Origin: Mongoliibacter ruber
GTDB lineage: Bacteria > Bacteroidota > Bacteroidia > Cytophagales > Cyclobacteriaceae
Length of the DNA stretch: 64,000 nucleotides
Direction of reading: 5' to 3'
Assembly: GCF_003003005.1 (NCBI RefSeq)
Contig: NZ_PVTR01000001.1
Coordinates: 124,001-188,000 of the forward strand
Program-made: the position numbers and the translations under genes
Notes under the pieces: model-generated
What the model was told of the DNA's origin: nothing
Seen by the model: only the letters and a program-made list of their open reading frames with translations
Database searches by the model: none
In this document: piece by piece, positions 15,927-25,261 of the stretch
Numbering within the stretch: the stretch's first letter is position 1
Layout of the letters: every line of letters begins with the position of its first letter

Positions 15927-18406
15927 TTTTTCCTTTTCACTCCTCTCACTGCTTCCGCTGCAAGTGGATCTTCAGGCCATGAGTGTTTGGGATATCTTCT
16001 TTTCAGTTCTTTTTTGACTTCGAAATAAGTGTTTGCCCAAAAGTTTTTTAAGTCTGACGTTACCTGAACAGGCTTAAAACCAGGTGAAAGCAGGTGCAAT
16101 ATCAATTTGGTCTTTCCTCGGTTGATAACAGGTGTATCCAACCAGCCAAAAATTTCTTGTAACCTTACTGCGATAATAGGATTTTCTCCTTCTTCCTTGT
16201 ACTCTATCTTTATCTGACTGCCGCTTGGTACTGTAATCTTTTGAGGTGCCAATTCATTGAGCAGCTGTTGTGTTTTATATTCCATTCTGGAAAAGAGAAT
16301 TTCCTTAATATCCAGTTTCTTCAAATCTTCAGCTGATCTGATGTTTTGTAAGTAATGCCCCATGCATTCCTTTAGGTTTTGCTTTAACCAATTTTTAGAA
16401 TAATCGGGAAAATCCATATCAGGATTGGTTACCTTGAGTAATGATACTCTTCTTAGAAGTTGTATAGCATCATCATTGAAATTCAAATGTCTTTCAATAT
16501 CCTGATGAATGACAGGTATTAAGGCATTGATTTTTTCATCAGGATGTACATCAGTCACAGGTGTAGACCTTAGGACAATAGAGCCTATCCCCAAGGTTTT
16601 GATTGCGATAAACTCCTCCGATTGTTTGTCCCACTTGACAATCCTTTTTTCTTGTAAAAGTGGTCTCAGATCAGTCGGGTTAATGGGAGCGGCCATAAAA
16701 ATCTTGCCCATCCCATCTCTCTCATCAACGTGAGATATGGCAATCCATGATTCATGTGCCAGCTCATCTCTATGTCCCATCATTGCAATTTTGCCATTGG
16801 CCAATTGAAATTGGGCATTATTTCCAGGCCTTGCAGATGCGATCCTTTCAGGGTATGCATAAGCGATCAATAGCCCTGCCTCAAAAGGATCGAATATACC
16901 ATTGTCTTCTTCTTCGACTAAGAGCCGTCTATATTGAGATGCTATCTTTTCAATTTTCCTGATCCCTTTTATGGAAAACTTTTCTTTACGGGCCCTTCTA
17001 ATGGCTTCTAATCTAAGGTTGATATCAACTCCGATTTCTGGTTTCAAAGGATCTCTCTCTTCCAATAAAGCAGCTATATCAGTGGCTAATGGAACATTGC
17101 CCATTTCTTTTGCCTTCAACAGCATATGAGCAATTCTTGGATGCGCAGGTATACTGTGTATGGTCTTACCATGATCGGTCAGTTTACCATCTTGGATAGC
17201 TTCCAATTGTTCGAGCAAATCTAAAGCCTGTGATACAGATCCTCGGGGAGGAGGAGATAACCAAGTAAGATTATCTACATTTTCCACTCCCCATTTTACC
17301 AAGTCCAAAACTAAAGGAGCCAGATCGGCTTCCTGTATTTCTGGGGTTCGGAAGTTGTCTAAATGAGCATGTGAAGCTAAAGACCACATCCGGTAACAGA
17401 CTCCCGGGCCTAAACGACCAGATCTACCCGCCCTTTGATCGGCCGCATCTTTAGATATGGCGACAGTTTCAAGTCTACTCAGTCCTGATCTTGGATTGAA
17501 CTTAGATGTCCTTCCATACCCACAGTCGACAACAACTTTAATTCCTTCAATGGTGAGACTTGTTTCTGCAATTGAAGTAGCCAAGACTACTTTTCTCTTG
17601 CCATCTTTTCTAGGCATGATTGCCTGATGCTGGGCGGCGGGTGATAATTGGCCATACAAAGGATGAATAGAAAAATCTCTCAAATTTGACCTCAGTATGG
17701 CTTCAGTTTTCTTTATTTCACCCTGTCCAGGCAAAAAAGCGAGGATATCACCCTCATTTTCTTTTGAAGCTTGTATCACAATTTGACTGAGCATTTCAGG
17801 CATGCTAAAAAGGTCATAGTCGCCAGTATACCTGACTTCAACGGGATACATTTTCCCTTTACTGACTAGGGTAGGAGCTTCCAGAAGTTTTGATAAAAGT
17901 GGCATATCCAAAGTTGCAGACATCACCATTATCCTTAAGTCAGGCCTCAAGACTTGTTGCGCTTCACGGCAAAGAGCCATTGCCAGATCTGCATGAATAT
18001 TTCTCTCGTGGAATTCATCAAAAATAACCAATCCAACATTCTCCAGTGCATTATCGCTGTGAAGCATCCTGGTCAATATTCCCTCAGTGAGTACCTCGAT
18101 CTTTGTCCTATCAGAAACCTTGTTTTCAAACCTGATGCGATAACCTATTGTCTCTCCTACAGGTTCATCTAAAAGGGCTGCCATTCTCAATGCTATACTC
18201 TTGGCCGCTAGCCTCCTTGGTTCAAGCATAAGTATTTTTTTTCCTGCCAAAAAAGAAGTATCCAGTAAGGATAATGGCAAGATTGTACTCTTCCCGGCCC
18301 CCGGAGGAGCTGTCACAATGAGTGTACTATTGGCTTGAAGGGTGTCTTTTACCTGATCTAGAATATCACAAACAGGCAAATCAAAGGCAGAGGAGGAAAA
18401 TTTCAA
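15923..18406 (-). CDS. hrpB: ATP-dependent helicase HrpB
   Basis: An 827-aa DEAH/RHA-type helicase of the HrpB family. Walker A is TAPPGAGKST, motif Ia LEPRRLAAKS, motif II DEFHERNIHADLA (DEFH as in E. coli HrpB), motif III MSATLD, and motifs V/VI ATSIAETSLTI and QRAGRSGRLGPG. Helicase-associated and HrpB C-terminal domains (about 380-820) follow. RNA is the presumed substrate. Start choice: the longest frame begins with GTG at 18460, but that codon lies inside the terminator of the upstream gene. I prefer the TTG at 18406, six bases past ACTTACTGAA, with an exact TAnnTTTG box 17 bp before it. Confidence 0.92.
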   Translation of the reverse strand: MKFSSSAFDLPVCDILDQVKDTLQANSTLIVTAPPGAGKSTILPLSLLDTSFLAGKKILMLEPRRLAAKSIALRMAALLDEPVGETIGYRIRFENKVSDRTKIEVLTEGILTRMLHSDNALENVGLVIFDEFHERNIHADLAMALCREAQQVLRPDLRIMVMSATLDMPLLSKLLEAPTLVSKGKMYPVEVRYTGDYDLFSMPEMLSQIVIQASKENEGDILAFLPGQGEIKKTEAILRSNLRDFSIHPLYGQLSPAAQHQAIMPRKDGKRKVVLATSIAETSLTIEGIKVVVDCGYGRTSKFNPRSGLSRLETVAISKDAADQRAGRSGRLGPGVCYRMWSLASHAHLDNFRTPEIQEADLAPLVLDLVKWGVENVDNLTWLSPPPRGSVSQALDLLEQLEAIQDGKLTDHGKTIHSIPAHPRIAHMLLKAKEMGNVPLATDIAALLEERDPLKPEIGVDINLRLEAIRRARKEKFSIKGIRKIEKIASQYRRLLVEEEDNGIFDPFEAGLLIAYAYPERIASARPGNNAQFQLANGKIAMMGHRDELAHESWIAISHVDERDGMGKIFMAAPINPTDLRPLLQEKRIVKWDKQSEEFIAIKTLGIGSIVLRSTPVTDVHPDEKINALIPVIHQDIERHLNFNDDAIQLLRRVSLLKVTNPDMDFPDYSKNWLKQNLKECMGHYLQNIRSAEDLKKLDIKEILFSRMEYKTQQLLNELAPQKITVPSGSQIKIEYKEEGENPIIAVRLQEIFGWLDTPVINRGKTKLILHLLSPGFKPVQVTSDLKNFWANTYFEVKKELKRRYPKHSWPEDPLAAEAVRGVKRKN

Positions 18407-18422
18407 TTCAGTAAGTTTTGTG

Positions 18423-18430
18423 CAAAAGTA
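18423..18430 (-). promoter_or_regulatory. Candidate -7 box (TAnnTTTG) for hrpB
   Basis: On the minus strand TACTTTTG matches TAnnTTTG exactly and is followed by CACAAAAC and then the proposed TTG start. It lies just downstream of the previous gene's terminator, where a new promoter is needed. No good -33 box is obvious. Confidence 0.45.
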
Positions 18431-18438
18431 ACAAAAAA

Positions 18439-18466
18439 ACCGCTGCGAAATGTTTTTCACAGCGGT
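18439..18466 (-). terminator. Intrinsic terminator of the DUF2911 gene
   Basis: ACCGCTG (18439-18445) pairs with CAGCGGT (18460-18466). On the minus strand it is followed by a run of seven T. It sits 21 bp after the DUF2911 stop codon. Confidence 0.8.
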
Positions 18467-18487
18467 CTTGAATTAGAATAAGTGAGC

Positions 18488-19009
18488 TTATTGTTCAATT
18501 TTGAAGAATGCTCTTCCATATTCCCAACGCATTTCTACACCATCAGGCTTTACTTCATAAGTAAGTCTCTCTTCCAGTGTAGCAGTCTGCCCTGCAGGAA
18601 TATTCACCCTCAATGCGTCCTTGCCAGAATCATAATTGTTGGTTCCCCAAAGCCCGGTATCCTTATTGAAAATCAAGGTTGATTCACCTTCATTTGGTAT
18701 AATGAAAAGGCTGTACTTTCCTGCTGGAAGCTCTTTGCCCTGAACCTTTATGTCCTTGCTTGTTTCAAAAGTGGTCGCTTCATTGGCACCCGCTCTCCAT
18801 ACCTCACCTAGAGGTACAAGAACTCCCCAAACCTGTCTACCATTTACAGCAGGGCTTGAGTAATTGATGTTGATGTCAGATCCAGCAACCGATCCGGAAG
18901 CAGTCCTTGGCGGACTTACTCTTTCTTGATCTTGGGCAACGGCGTAGGTAGCGAATACCAGTAAAAAAGAAAGAAAAATTCCAGAAAAGACGTTGATTTT
19001 ATTTCTCAT
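18488..19009 (-). CDS. DUF2911 domain-containing exported protein
   Basis: A 173-aa protein with a Sec signal peptide (hydrophobic 9-25, cleavage after AVA). The mature part is the DUF2911 domain, a beta-rich fold: ININYSSPAVNGRQVWGVLVPLGEVWRAG (recognisable in two parts), then GANEATTFETSKDI, ELPAGKYSLFIIP and LTYEVKPDGVEMRWEYGRAFF. Many Bacteroidota encode several copies. Biochemical function is unknown. It lies 50 bp 3' of the Gfo/Idh gene on the same strand but has its own candidate promoter. Confidence 0.85.
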   Translation of the reverse strand: MRNKINVFSGIFLSFLLVFATYAVAQDQERVSPPRTASGSVAGSDININYSSPAVNGRQVWGVLVPLGEVWRAGANEATTFETSKDIKVQGKELPAGKYSLFIIPNEGESTLIFNKDTGLWGTNNYDSGKDALRVNIPAGQTATLEERLTYEVKPDGVEMRWEYGRAFFKIEQ

Positions 19010-19035
19010 GGCTATTTAAAATTTGGTTTATGTTC

Positions 19036-19064
19036 CAAAATACTAATTTATTGTTGAATTCAAA
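19036..19064 (-). promoter_or_regulatory. Candidate promoter of the DUF2911 gene
   Basis: On the minus strand TTTG (19061-19064) and TATTTTG (19036-19042) are separated by 18 nt, close to the TTTG / TAnnTTTG pattern but one base short in the -7 box. The -33 part overlaps the end of the Gfo/Idh gene. Confidence 0.35.
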
Positions 19065-20205
19065 TTTTAACCCATGATTGTTTTTTGTTGCTTTCAATAA
19101 TCCTTTCACAAATTAAAAGCTCTCTGTGACCATCTTCAAAGGTTGGGAAACTTGGTTTTTCCGGTTGTTTGCCTTCACGGATGGCAGCATATACTTCTTT
19201 AAACATTTGTTTGGATGTATCTGGAAATCCTTCGTTGTGACCTCCAGGAAAACTGATCAATCCTGCAGCTTCTTTTGTGAACAGTGAGGGATCTTTCATT
19301 AAGTGTTGATTAGCTGTCTCCCTTTTACCAATCCATAGTTCGTTTGGCTTTTCTGAACACCATTCATAGTTGGACTTTGAACCTGCTATTTCAATATTCA
19401 ACCTGTTTTTTCTCCCTGCGTTGACTTGGGAAACTGTAACAGAGCCTTTATTACCATTATCAAAACGAAGCATCACTGTTGCATGGTCTTCAGTATTGAT
19501 AGGAACCTCGGCATAATCAGATTCCTGCAGCATCTTGCCAGAATAAGTTTCGATAGGCTTGAGAGGCTTCAATCTCGTTTTGTGAACAGTAGAGAAATCA
19601 GCCATTACTTCTGTAACTTTAAGTCCCGTCACATATTCAGTCAAATCCAACAGATGGGAACCAATATCCGCAATCGCCCTGGAATCTCCTGATTGATCAG
19701 GTTCTAATCTCCAGTTATAATCTGTATTGAGGTACAGCCAATCTTGAAGATAGGAACCCATGATGCTGTAAATCTCACCGAGTTCTCCGTTTTCTCTCAT
19801 GGTTTTCATTTGTCTTACCATTGGATAATAGCGAAGGTTAAAATGAACAGCATTGACAAGTCCTTTTTCTTTGGCCAAGGCCACAAGCTCTTCTGCTTCT
19901 TCGATTTTGGTGGCCAAAGGCTTTTCGCAAATGACATGTTTACCTGCCTCAAGGGCGGCTTTGGATTGTGAAAAGTGAAGAAAATTTGGAGTACAAATAT
20001 GTACAGCATCGATGTCAGGCTGCTTTAACATTTCCTCAAATGTAAATGCATTGGGTATTCCCAAGAGTTCAGCTTTGGCTTTGGCAAGTTCTATGTTGAC
20101 CTCACAGAGTGCGGTGACCTCAACATAAGGTATCCTTCTTAGGGCTTCCAAATGGGCTGGGCCAATAAAGCCAGTTCCAACAATTGCAGCTTTAATTTTT
20201 TTCAT
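19060..20205 (-). CDS. Gfo/Idh/MocA family NAD(P)-dependent oxidoreductase
   Basis: A 381-aa sugar/inositol-type dehydrogenase. The N-terminal Rossmann domain (about 1-125) has VGTGFIGPAHLEALRR and the family block HVICEKPLATKIEEAEELV with the catalytic Lys. The C-terminal alpha/beta domain (about 130-370) has NLRYYPMVRQMK and DSRAIADIGSHLLDLTEYVTG with the conserved Asp/His. PGGHNEGFPDTSKQMFKEV near the end recalls members acting on sugar or glycoside substrates. No signal peptide, so cytosolic. It stands alone with no sugar transporter next to it, so the substrate is open. Confidence 0.87.
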   Translation of the reverse strand: MKKIKAAIVGTGFIGPAHLEALRRIPYVEVTALCEVNIELAKAKAELLGIPNAFTFEEMLKQPDIDAVHICTPNFLHFSQSKAALEAGKHVICEKPLATKIEEAEELVALAKEKGLVNAVHFNLRYYPMVRQMKTMRENGELGEIYSIMGSYLQDWLYLNTDYNWRLEPDQSGDSRAIADIGSHLLDLTEYVTGLKVTEVMADFSTVHKTRLKPLKPIETYSGKMLQESDYAEVPINTEDHATVMLRFDNGNKGSVTVSQVNAGRKNRLNIEIAGSKSNYEWCSEKPNELWIGKRETANQHLMKDPSLFTKEAAGLISFPGGHNEGFPDTSKQMFKEVYAAIREGKQPEKPSFPTFEDGHRELLICERIIESNKKQSWVKI

Positions 20206-20416
20206 AATAGGTTATATGGTTTGATTTGATTTGTGAAAATAAGGATAGGACATGATAATTTCTAATCAAACACAAAACAAAAGGCTTTTTGACTTGGTAT
20301 TCCATTCAAATTCAATAATTACGGTTTATCATATTAGCCCCGAAAAAGCTTTTGAATTGCTTAGCAAGTCATGCTAAAATGTTTAAATTAATAATCGAAT
20401 CATCAAAAATCTAAAA

Positions 20417-20875
20417 ATGGCAAATTACAGTCTAAAGATCAACGGAGAGACATTCAATGTTGATGTAGAAGAGGACACTCCTTTGCTTTGGGTACTCAGA
20501 GATCATTTAGGTCTGGTTGGAACCAAATATTCTTGTGGTATAGCTCAATGTGGGGCATGCACAGTTCACTTGAATGGTGAAGCCACTTTTTCTTGCACCC
20601 TTCCGGTTTCCAGTGTGGGAAGCGATGAAGTGACTACCATAGAAGGGCTTTCAAAGGAAGGAGACCATCCGGTCCAAAAAGCATGGAATGAAGTAGATGT
20701 TGCGCAGTGTGGTTATTGCCAGGCAGGCCAAATCATGACTGCCTCAGCATTATTGAAAAAAAATCCTTCCCCAAGCATGGCAGAAATAGAAGATGCCATG
20801 AATAGAAACCTGTGTAGGTGCGGGACATATCATAAAATCAGGGAAGCTGTGGCATTGGCCGCTAAAACAAAATAA
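20417..20875 (+). CDS. Molybdenum hydroxylase 2Fe-2S subunit (IorA-like)
   Basis: A 152-aa small electron-transfer subunit of xanthine oxidase-family hydroxylases. The plant-ferredoxin-type cluster uses Cys40, Cys45, Cys48 and Cys60 (CGIAQCGAC). The C-terminal helical cluster uses Cys98, Cys101, Cys133 and Cys135 (CGYCQAGQ and NLCRCGTY). It most resembles the alpha subunit of isoquinoline 1-oxidoreductase and of two-component aldehyde oxidoreductases. The next gene begins two bases after its stop, so the pair is one unit. It has no signal of its own and presumably travels out with the Tat-signal subunit. Confidence 0.9.
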   Translation: MANYSLKINGETFNVDVEEDTPLLWVLRDHLGLVGTKYSCGIAQCGACTVHLNGEATFSCTLPVSSVGSDEVTTIEGLSKEGDHPVQKAWNEVDVAQCGYCQAGQIMTASALLKKNPSPSMAEIEDAMNRNLCRCGTYHKIREAVALAAKTK

Positions 20876-20877
20876 TT

Positions 20878-23040
20878 ATGGCAGAACTATTAAAATCAAA
20901 CAGACGGGATTTCCTCAAAATTGCCGGAACGGCAGCCGGAGGATTATTTATCGGCTTTTATTGGTCAGGCTGTGATTCTCCAAAAATGCAAGTACTTACA
21001 GATGAAGAAGTACTCTCGCAGGCACACAACTTCAATTCATTTTTATCCATTTCTCCCTCAGGTGATGTGGTAATATATTCTCCTAATCCTGAGTTGGGTC
21101 AAAATATCAAAACTTCATTCCCAATGGTCGTGGCTGAAGAACTGGACGCTGACTGGGAAAAGGTGAGGGTATTTCAAGCACACCTGGATAACGACAAATT
21201 TGACCGCCAAGTCACAGGTGGTTCAGGAGCCATGCCCCATTCTTGGGAAAGATTGCGAAATGCAGGAGCGACAGCTAAATTTTTATTGGTAAGTGCAGCT
21301 GCTGCACAATTAGATGTAGATGCGAGTGAGTTGACCACAGAAAAAGGTCAAGTAATCCACAGCAAGAGCGGAAAGAAAATTCCATACGGTGACTTGGTGA
21401 CTGATGCATCCAAATTGGATGTTCCGGAGGAAGTTCCTTTGAAAAATTATAAAGATTTCAAAATCATAGGTACACCGGTCAAAAACGTGGACAATAAAGC
21501 CATGTTTACAGGTCAACCTATATATGGACTCGACATCTATCGGGAAGGCATGGTTCAGGCAATGATTCAAAGGCCTCCTTTTGGCATGAAAATCAAATCT
21601 GTAGATGACAGTGAAGCCAGAAAGATAGCCGATATCACAGATGTGGTTACCTTCAATAATAATGTGGCTGTAGTGGGTGATTCTACTTGGCCTTTGATGA
21701 AGGCAAAAAAACTGTTGAAAATAGATTATGAGCCTGATGGAAATGTAGAAAGTACTGAGGACCATGACCGACTATTCCAAGATCTTATGGAGAAAGGTAA
21801 GGCTCAGGTAATGAGGCAAGATGGTAATGTTGATCAGGCCTTTGGTAATGCAGCTAAAGTAGTGACGGCAGAATACCAATGTCCTTTCCTATCGCATTCT
21901 CCGATGGAGCCGATGAACTTCTTTGCGCATGTGAAAGGCGACAAAGTAGAACTTGTAGGTCCTACTCAGACTCCAGACCGGGCAAGAATGGAAACAGCCC
22001 AATTGCTTGATATACCAACTGAAAATATCAGTATGGAATTGACACGTCTTGGTGGCGGATTTGGAAGAAGACTCCGTGCAGATTTTGTGGTTGAGGCAGT
22101 TGAGCTTTCCAAAATTCTGGACAAACCTGTAAAAGTCACCTGGAGTAGAGAAGATGACATGACAGGTGGAGCTTACAGACCTGCCGTAAGATATAAATTT
22201 CAAGCAGCATTGGACGATAGTGGTAAAATGATCGGCTACAAACTCCGAGGTGTAGGCATCAACGCAGGTAATACTACCAGAGAAAATAATTTTCCATCTG
22301 GCTCTGTTGATAATTTATTGATAGAATCCATCAACCATAATTCACCCATTACCACTAATGCATGGAGGGCTCCGATTACCAATTTCCTCGCTTATGCGGA
22401 GCAGTCATTCTTGGATGAGGTTGCACTTGAAGCTGGAAAAGATCCTGTTTCATTCAGGCTGGAATTGATGGATAGGGCTAAAAAAGATCCTGTCGGTGAG
22501 ATTCATTATGATATAGACAGGATGAAAGGCGTAGTCGAAATGGCGGCTGAAAAATCCAATTGGGGTAAAGATTCCAATGTCATGCAAGGCTTCAGTGTGT
22601 ATTTCTCGCACAGATCTTATGTAGCACAAGTGGCCAATATAGAGATGGAAGATAGCCAGCCGGTCCTTAAGAAGATAACAGCTGTGACTGATTGTGGTAT
22701 TGTGGTCAATCCAACGGGAGCCAATCAACAGGTAAGAGGTGGAATTGTAGATGGTATGGGACATGCCATGTTTACCAATATGACTTTTGCCAATGGTTTA
22801 CCAAATCAAAAGAATTTCGATACTTACAGGCTTATCAGGATGAAAGAAGTACCTGAAATTGATGTGCATTTTGTCGACAATGGGATTGATCCTACCGGCT
22901 TAGGTGAACCAGCCCTGCCACCAACAGGAGGTGCCATAGCCAATGCCATATTCAAGGCAACAGGAAGGCGACTGCGTTCTCAACCATTTATAGAACAAAA
23001 AGAATTCTCAGATATTAAACTGGAAATTAAGAGAGCTTAA
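20878..23040 (+). CDS. Molybdenum hydroxylase large (Mo-binding) subunit, Tat-exported, IorB-like
   Basis: A 720-aa molybdopterin-binding catalytic subunit (xanthine dehydrogenase family, isoquinoline 1-oxidoreductase beta type). The N-terminal Tat signal is SNRRDFLKIAGTAAGG. A Cys at 32 in YWSGC could be lipidated, making it a Tat lipoprotein, although the Trp at -3 is not typical. Cofactor-binding segments include RLGGGFGRRLRADFV, TDCGIVVNPTGANQQVRGGIVDG and, near the C-terminus, GLGEPALPPTGGAIANAIF with the expected catalytic Glu. Substrate is unknown (aldehyde or N-heterocycle). No cytochrome c subunit lies downstream. Confidence 0.88.
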   Translation: MAELLKSNRRDFLKIAGTAAGGLFIGFYWSGCDSPKMQVLTDEEVLSQAHNFNSFLSISPSGDVVIYSPNPELGQNIKTSFPMVVAEELDADWEKVRVFQAHLDNDKFDRQVTGGSGAMPHSWERLRNAGATAKFLLVSAAAAQLDVDASELTTEKGQVIHSKSGKKIPYGDLVTDASKLDVPEEVPLKNYKDFKIIGTPVKNVDNKAMFTGQPIYGLDIYREGMVQAMIQRPPFGMKIKSVDDSEARKIADITDVVTFNNNVAVVGDSTWPLMKAKKLLKIDYEPDGNVESTEDHDRLFQDLMEKGKAQVMRQDGNVDQAFGNAAKVVTAEYQCPFLSHSPMEPMNFFAHVKGDKVELVGPTQTPDRARMETAQLLDIPTENISMELTRLGGGFGRRLRADFVVEAVELSKILDKPVKVTWSREDDMTGGAYRPAVRYKFQAALDDSGKMIGYKLRGVGINAGNTTRENNFPSGSVDNLLIESINHNSPITTNAWRAPITNFLAYAEQSFLDEVALEAGKDPVSFRLELMDRAKKDPVGEIHYDIDRMKGVVEMAAEKSNWGKDSNVMQGFSVYFSHRSYVAQVANIEMEDSQPVLKKITAVTDCGIVVNPTGANQQVRGGIVDGMGHAMFTNMTFANGLPNQKNFDTYRLIRMKEVPEIDVHFVDNGIDPTGLGEPALPPTGGAIANAIFKATGRRLRSQPFIEQKEFSDIKLEIKRA

Positions 23041-23045
23041 ATTTT

Positions 23046-23080
23046 AAGTCCTCCAAAAAGTTTTGGAGGACTTTTTTTAT
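23046..23080. terminator. Strong intrinsic terminator
   Basis: A 13-bp perfect inverted repeat (23046-23058 with 23061-23073), extended by a T-run to 23079, ends the molybdenum hydroxylase transcript. The opposite strand is A-rich before the stem, so it can also end the convergent gene at 23077. Confidence 0.85.
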
Positions 23081-23481
23081 ATCTCATCCATTCCTCTTTC
23101 AGGCCAGAAAGGGCCCTTAAACTCAATTGAATTTGATTCAAAAAAGATATGGTATGTAAGTTCCATTTTTTCTTTTCCTTGTTCATGAATATTGAGACAA
23201 GCATTAAAATGGATCAGGTCAAATGAAACCATCACTTTTCCTTTCGTTTTATCATTCCCCAACTCAATGGAATTGAATGATACATTTTCTACAACTGCAC
23301 CATCCTTACGGAAATAATAAGACAAAAAAATCCCAAAGTCTTTATTTTCCCTTGAAATTACGTTCTGGATAAATATTTCCGAGTTTTCAACTTTAATATC
23401 TTCATTGAGTGTAAATGTCCAACTTTCCTGCATATTCAAATATAATTCATTTGATTGTATCAGAAATTTTTCTTCATTCAT
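23077..23481 (-). CDS. Hypothetical protein, 134 aa
   Basis: A 134-aa soluble beta-rich protein with no signal. It carries WTFTLNEDIKVENSEIFIQNV, best read in two parts, and KGKVMVSFDLIHFNACLNIHEQG, and ends FKGPFWPERGMDEI. No family is recognised. It is the only minus-strand gene inside the molybdenum hydroxylase region and is divergent from the cysteine desulfurase, with a 40-bp gap. Its stop falls within the downstream terminator. Confidence 0.5.
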   Translation of the reverse strand: MNEEKFLIQSNELYLNMQESWTFTLNEDIKVENSEIFIQNVISRENKDFGIFLSYYFRKDGAVVENVSFNSIELGNDKTKGKVMVSFDLIHFNACLNIHEQGKEKMELTYHIFFESNSIEFKGPFWPERGMDEI

Positions 23482-23521
23482 TATTCAAAACCTCATAGCA
23501 TAATTCTTTGTTGATTCTACA

Positions 23522-24664
23522 ATGAAATACCCTATCTACCTCGATTATAATGCAACTACGCCATGTCATCCTGAAGTATTGGGAAAAATGACACCATGGT
23601 TTACCACACATTTTGGAAATGCAGCAAGTAAAAGTCATCCTTTTGGCTGGATTGCAGAAGATGCCGTGGAGCTAGCTCGGGACCAAGTCGCTCAGCTAAT
23701 TGGTGCAAGGTCAAAAGAGATTATATTTACTTCTGGGGCTACAGAAGCAATCAATTTAGGGATCAAGGGGATTTTTGAATTCTATTCAGGGCAGAAACAA
23801 CACTATATTACTTGCCAAACAGAACACAAAGCTGTCTTGGATACATTTAGAAGTATTGAGGAAAAAGGTGCTCTTGTCACTTACCTTTCGGTCAATGATA
23901 ATGGGGAAATAAGTCTAGAGCAGTTGAAGGATGCGATCATTGCGGACACCAAGATGATTGCCCTCATGTGGGCAAATAATGAAACTGGAGTGATTCATCC
24001 GGTTTCCGATATTGCTAATTTAGCTGAACAACATAACATTATTTTTTTCACGGATGCTGTGCAAGCTGTAGGAAAAATTCCTGTAAACATTAAAGGAATC
24101 CATATGATGGCAATTTCTGGGCACAAATTCTATGGACCAAAAGGTGTGGGAGCCCTTTTTATCAGACATAATCATCCACTTCCCAAACCGTTGCCAATAA
24201 TAGTGGGAGGGGGGCATGAAAAAGGTTATCGAAGTGGCACCTTAAATGTACCTGGAATAGTGGGAATGGGAGAGGCTGCAAGGATTGCTGTGGAAAGCAT
24301 TGAAGAATTAGGAGATAAACTGAATATCCTAAGAAATAAACTAGAAAAAGAGCTTCTTAAAATTCCAGGAACGCAGTTAAACAGCAGTCAAGACCATAGG
24401 ATACCGCATGTATGCAATGTTTCATTTGAAGGAGTGGGAGGGGAAGAACTCTTACAAATGCTCAACAAAGAAATTGCGGTAAGTTCAGGATCTGCATGCA
24501 CCAGCATTTCACCAAAACCGTCTCATGTGTTAGAAGCGATGGGGGTCAAAGGAAATCTTGGTAGATCTTCAGTACGATTTTCTCTTGGCATGTTCACCAC
24601 AGAGGATGAAATTGATTTTACGATAGCTTATGTCAAGAAAGTTGTTGGGGAATTAAGAACCTGA
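23522..24664 (+). CDS. Cysteine desulfurase (NifS/IscS-like), probably for molybdenum cofactor sulfuration
   Basis: A 380-aa PLP enzyme that takes sulfur from cysteine to form a protein persulfide. The N-terminus is YLDYNATTPCHPEVL. EHKAV supplies the His stacking on PLP, and ALMWANNETGVIHP and AISGHKFYGPKG hold the Schiff-base Lys202. The active-site Cys326 is in SSGSACTS with the long class-I loop. ISC/SUF partner genes are absent. Between the molybdenum hydroxylase and XdhC/MocA genes, the likely job is sulfuration of the Mo cofactor, as for desulfurases that pair with XdhC. That is inference from context. Its 3' end overlaps the MocA-like gene by 12 bp. Confidence 0.88.
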   Translation: MKYPIYLDYNATTPCHPEVLGKMTPWFTTHFGNAASKSHPFGWIAEDAVELARDQVAQLIGARSKEIIFTSGATEAINLGIKGIFEFYSGQKQHYITCQTEHKAVLDTFRSIEEKGALVTYLSVNDNGEISLEQLKDAIIADTKMIALMWANNETGVIHPVSDIANLAEQHNIIFFTDAVQAVGKIPVNIKGIHMMAISGHKFYGPKGVGALFIRHNHPLPKPLPIIVGGGHEKGYRSGTLNVPGIVGMGEAARIAVESIEELGDKLNILRNKLEKELLKIPGTQLNSSQDHRIPHVCNVSFEGVGGEELLQMLNKEIAVSSGSACTSISPKPSHVLEAMGVKGNLGRSSVRFSLGMFTTEDEIDFTIAYVKKVVGELRT

Positions 24665-25261
24665 GAAACCACTTTTCAAATTCTCCAAATCTTCCGGGGT
24701 ATCTATATCGACTGCACCTTTTGGAAAATTGATTTCCTCCAAATCCTCTTGATTTGATAAAATAACTTTTTTGGCACCTTCTTTTACATTGAGCTGAAAT
24801 AAAGCATCAAAATATTTCTTACCAAAAACAGCCGGTACTCCGACTGTGTCGGCATAAGAACAACATACTATTCCTTTTTGAGTTTTTTCTTTTTCCTCAA
24901 GTAAAATTTTTAAAAGTTTTCCGTCCACAAAAGGTTGGTCACAGAGTAATAACATGACCTGTTGGAGGTCGGGATAATTGAGCATCAAGAACTTCAACCC
25001 TGTTTGCATAGACGAGGACATACCCTTTTCCCATTCAGAATTGATAATTTTACTTGAATTTTTGAAATTGATTTTGTTTATAATTTCCAGGTTATTGGAT
25101 CCCAATACCACAACTGATACACAATCCATCAATTCGTCAAGCTGATCTATAGTATGCTGTAATAGGTTTTTGTTATTGAATTCTACCAACTGTTTGGCTT
25201 GACCCAGACGAGACGACTTCCCGGCAGCTAGTATGATGATACCTGTTTGAACCTGACTCAT
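24653..25261 (-). CDS. MocA-like molybdenum cofactor cytidylyltransferase
   Basis: A 202-aa NTP-transferase-fold protein. The nucleotide-binding loop is ILAAGKSSRLGQAKQLVEF; the acidic metal site is around LLLCDQPFVDG. YADTVGVPAVFGKKYFDAL and DIDTPEDLENL are MocA-family blocks, the last being the C-terminal signature. MocA adds CMP to molybdopterin for xanthine oxidase-family enzymes. The gene starts inside the last codons of xdhC (4-bp ATGA overlap), so the two are translationally coupled. Confidence 0.85.
   Translation of the reverse strand: MSQVQTGIIILAAGKSSRLGQAKQLVEFNNKNLLQHTIDQLDELMDCVSVVVLGSNNLEIINKINFKNSSKIINSEWEKGMSSSMQTGLKFLMLNYPDLQQVMLLLCDQPFVDGKLLKILLEEKEKTQKGIVCCSYADTVGVPAVFGKKYFDALFQLNVKEGAKKVILSNQEDLEEINFPKGAVDIDTPEDLENLKSGFSGS

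Noticed and set aside
20417-23040. Carbon monoxide dehydrogenase (CoxLMS)
   Set aside because: No FAD subunit, and the large subunit has a Tat signal and IorB-like layout, so it is not CoxL.
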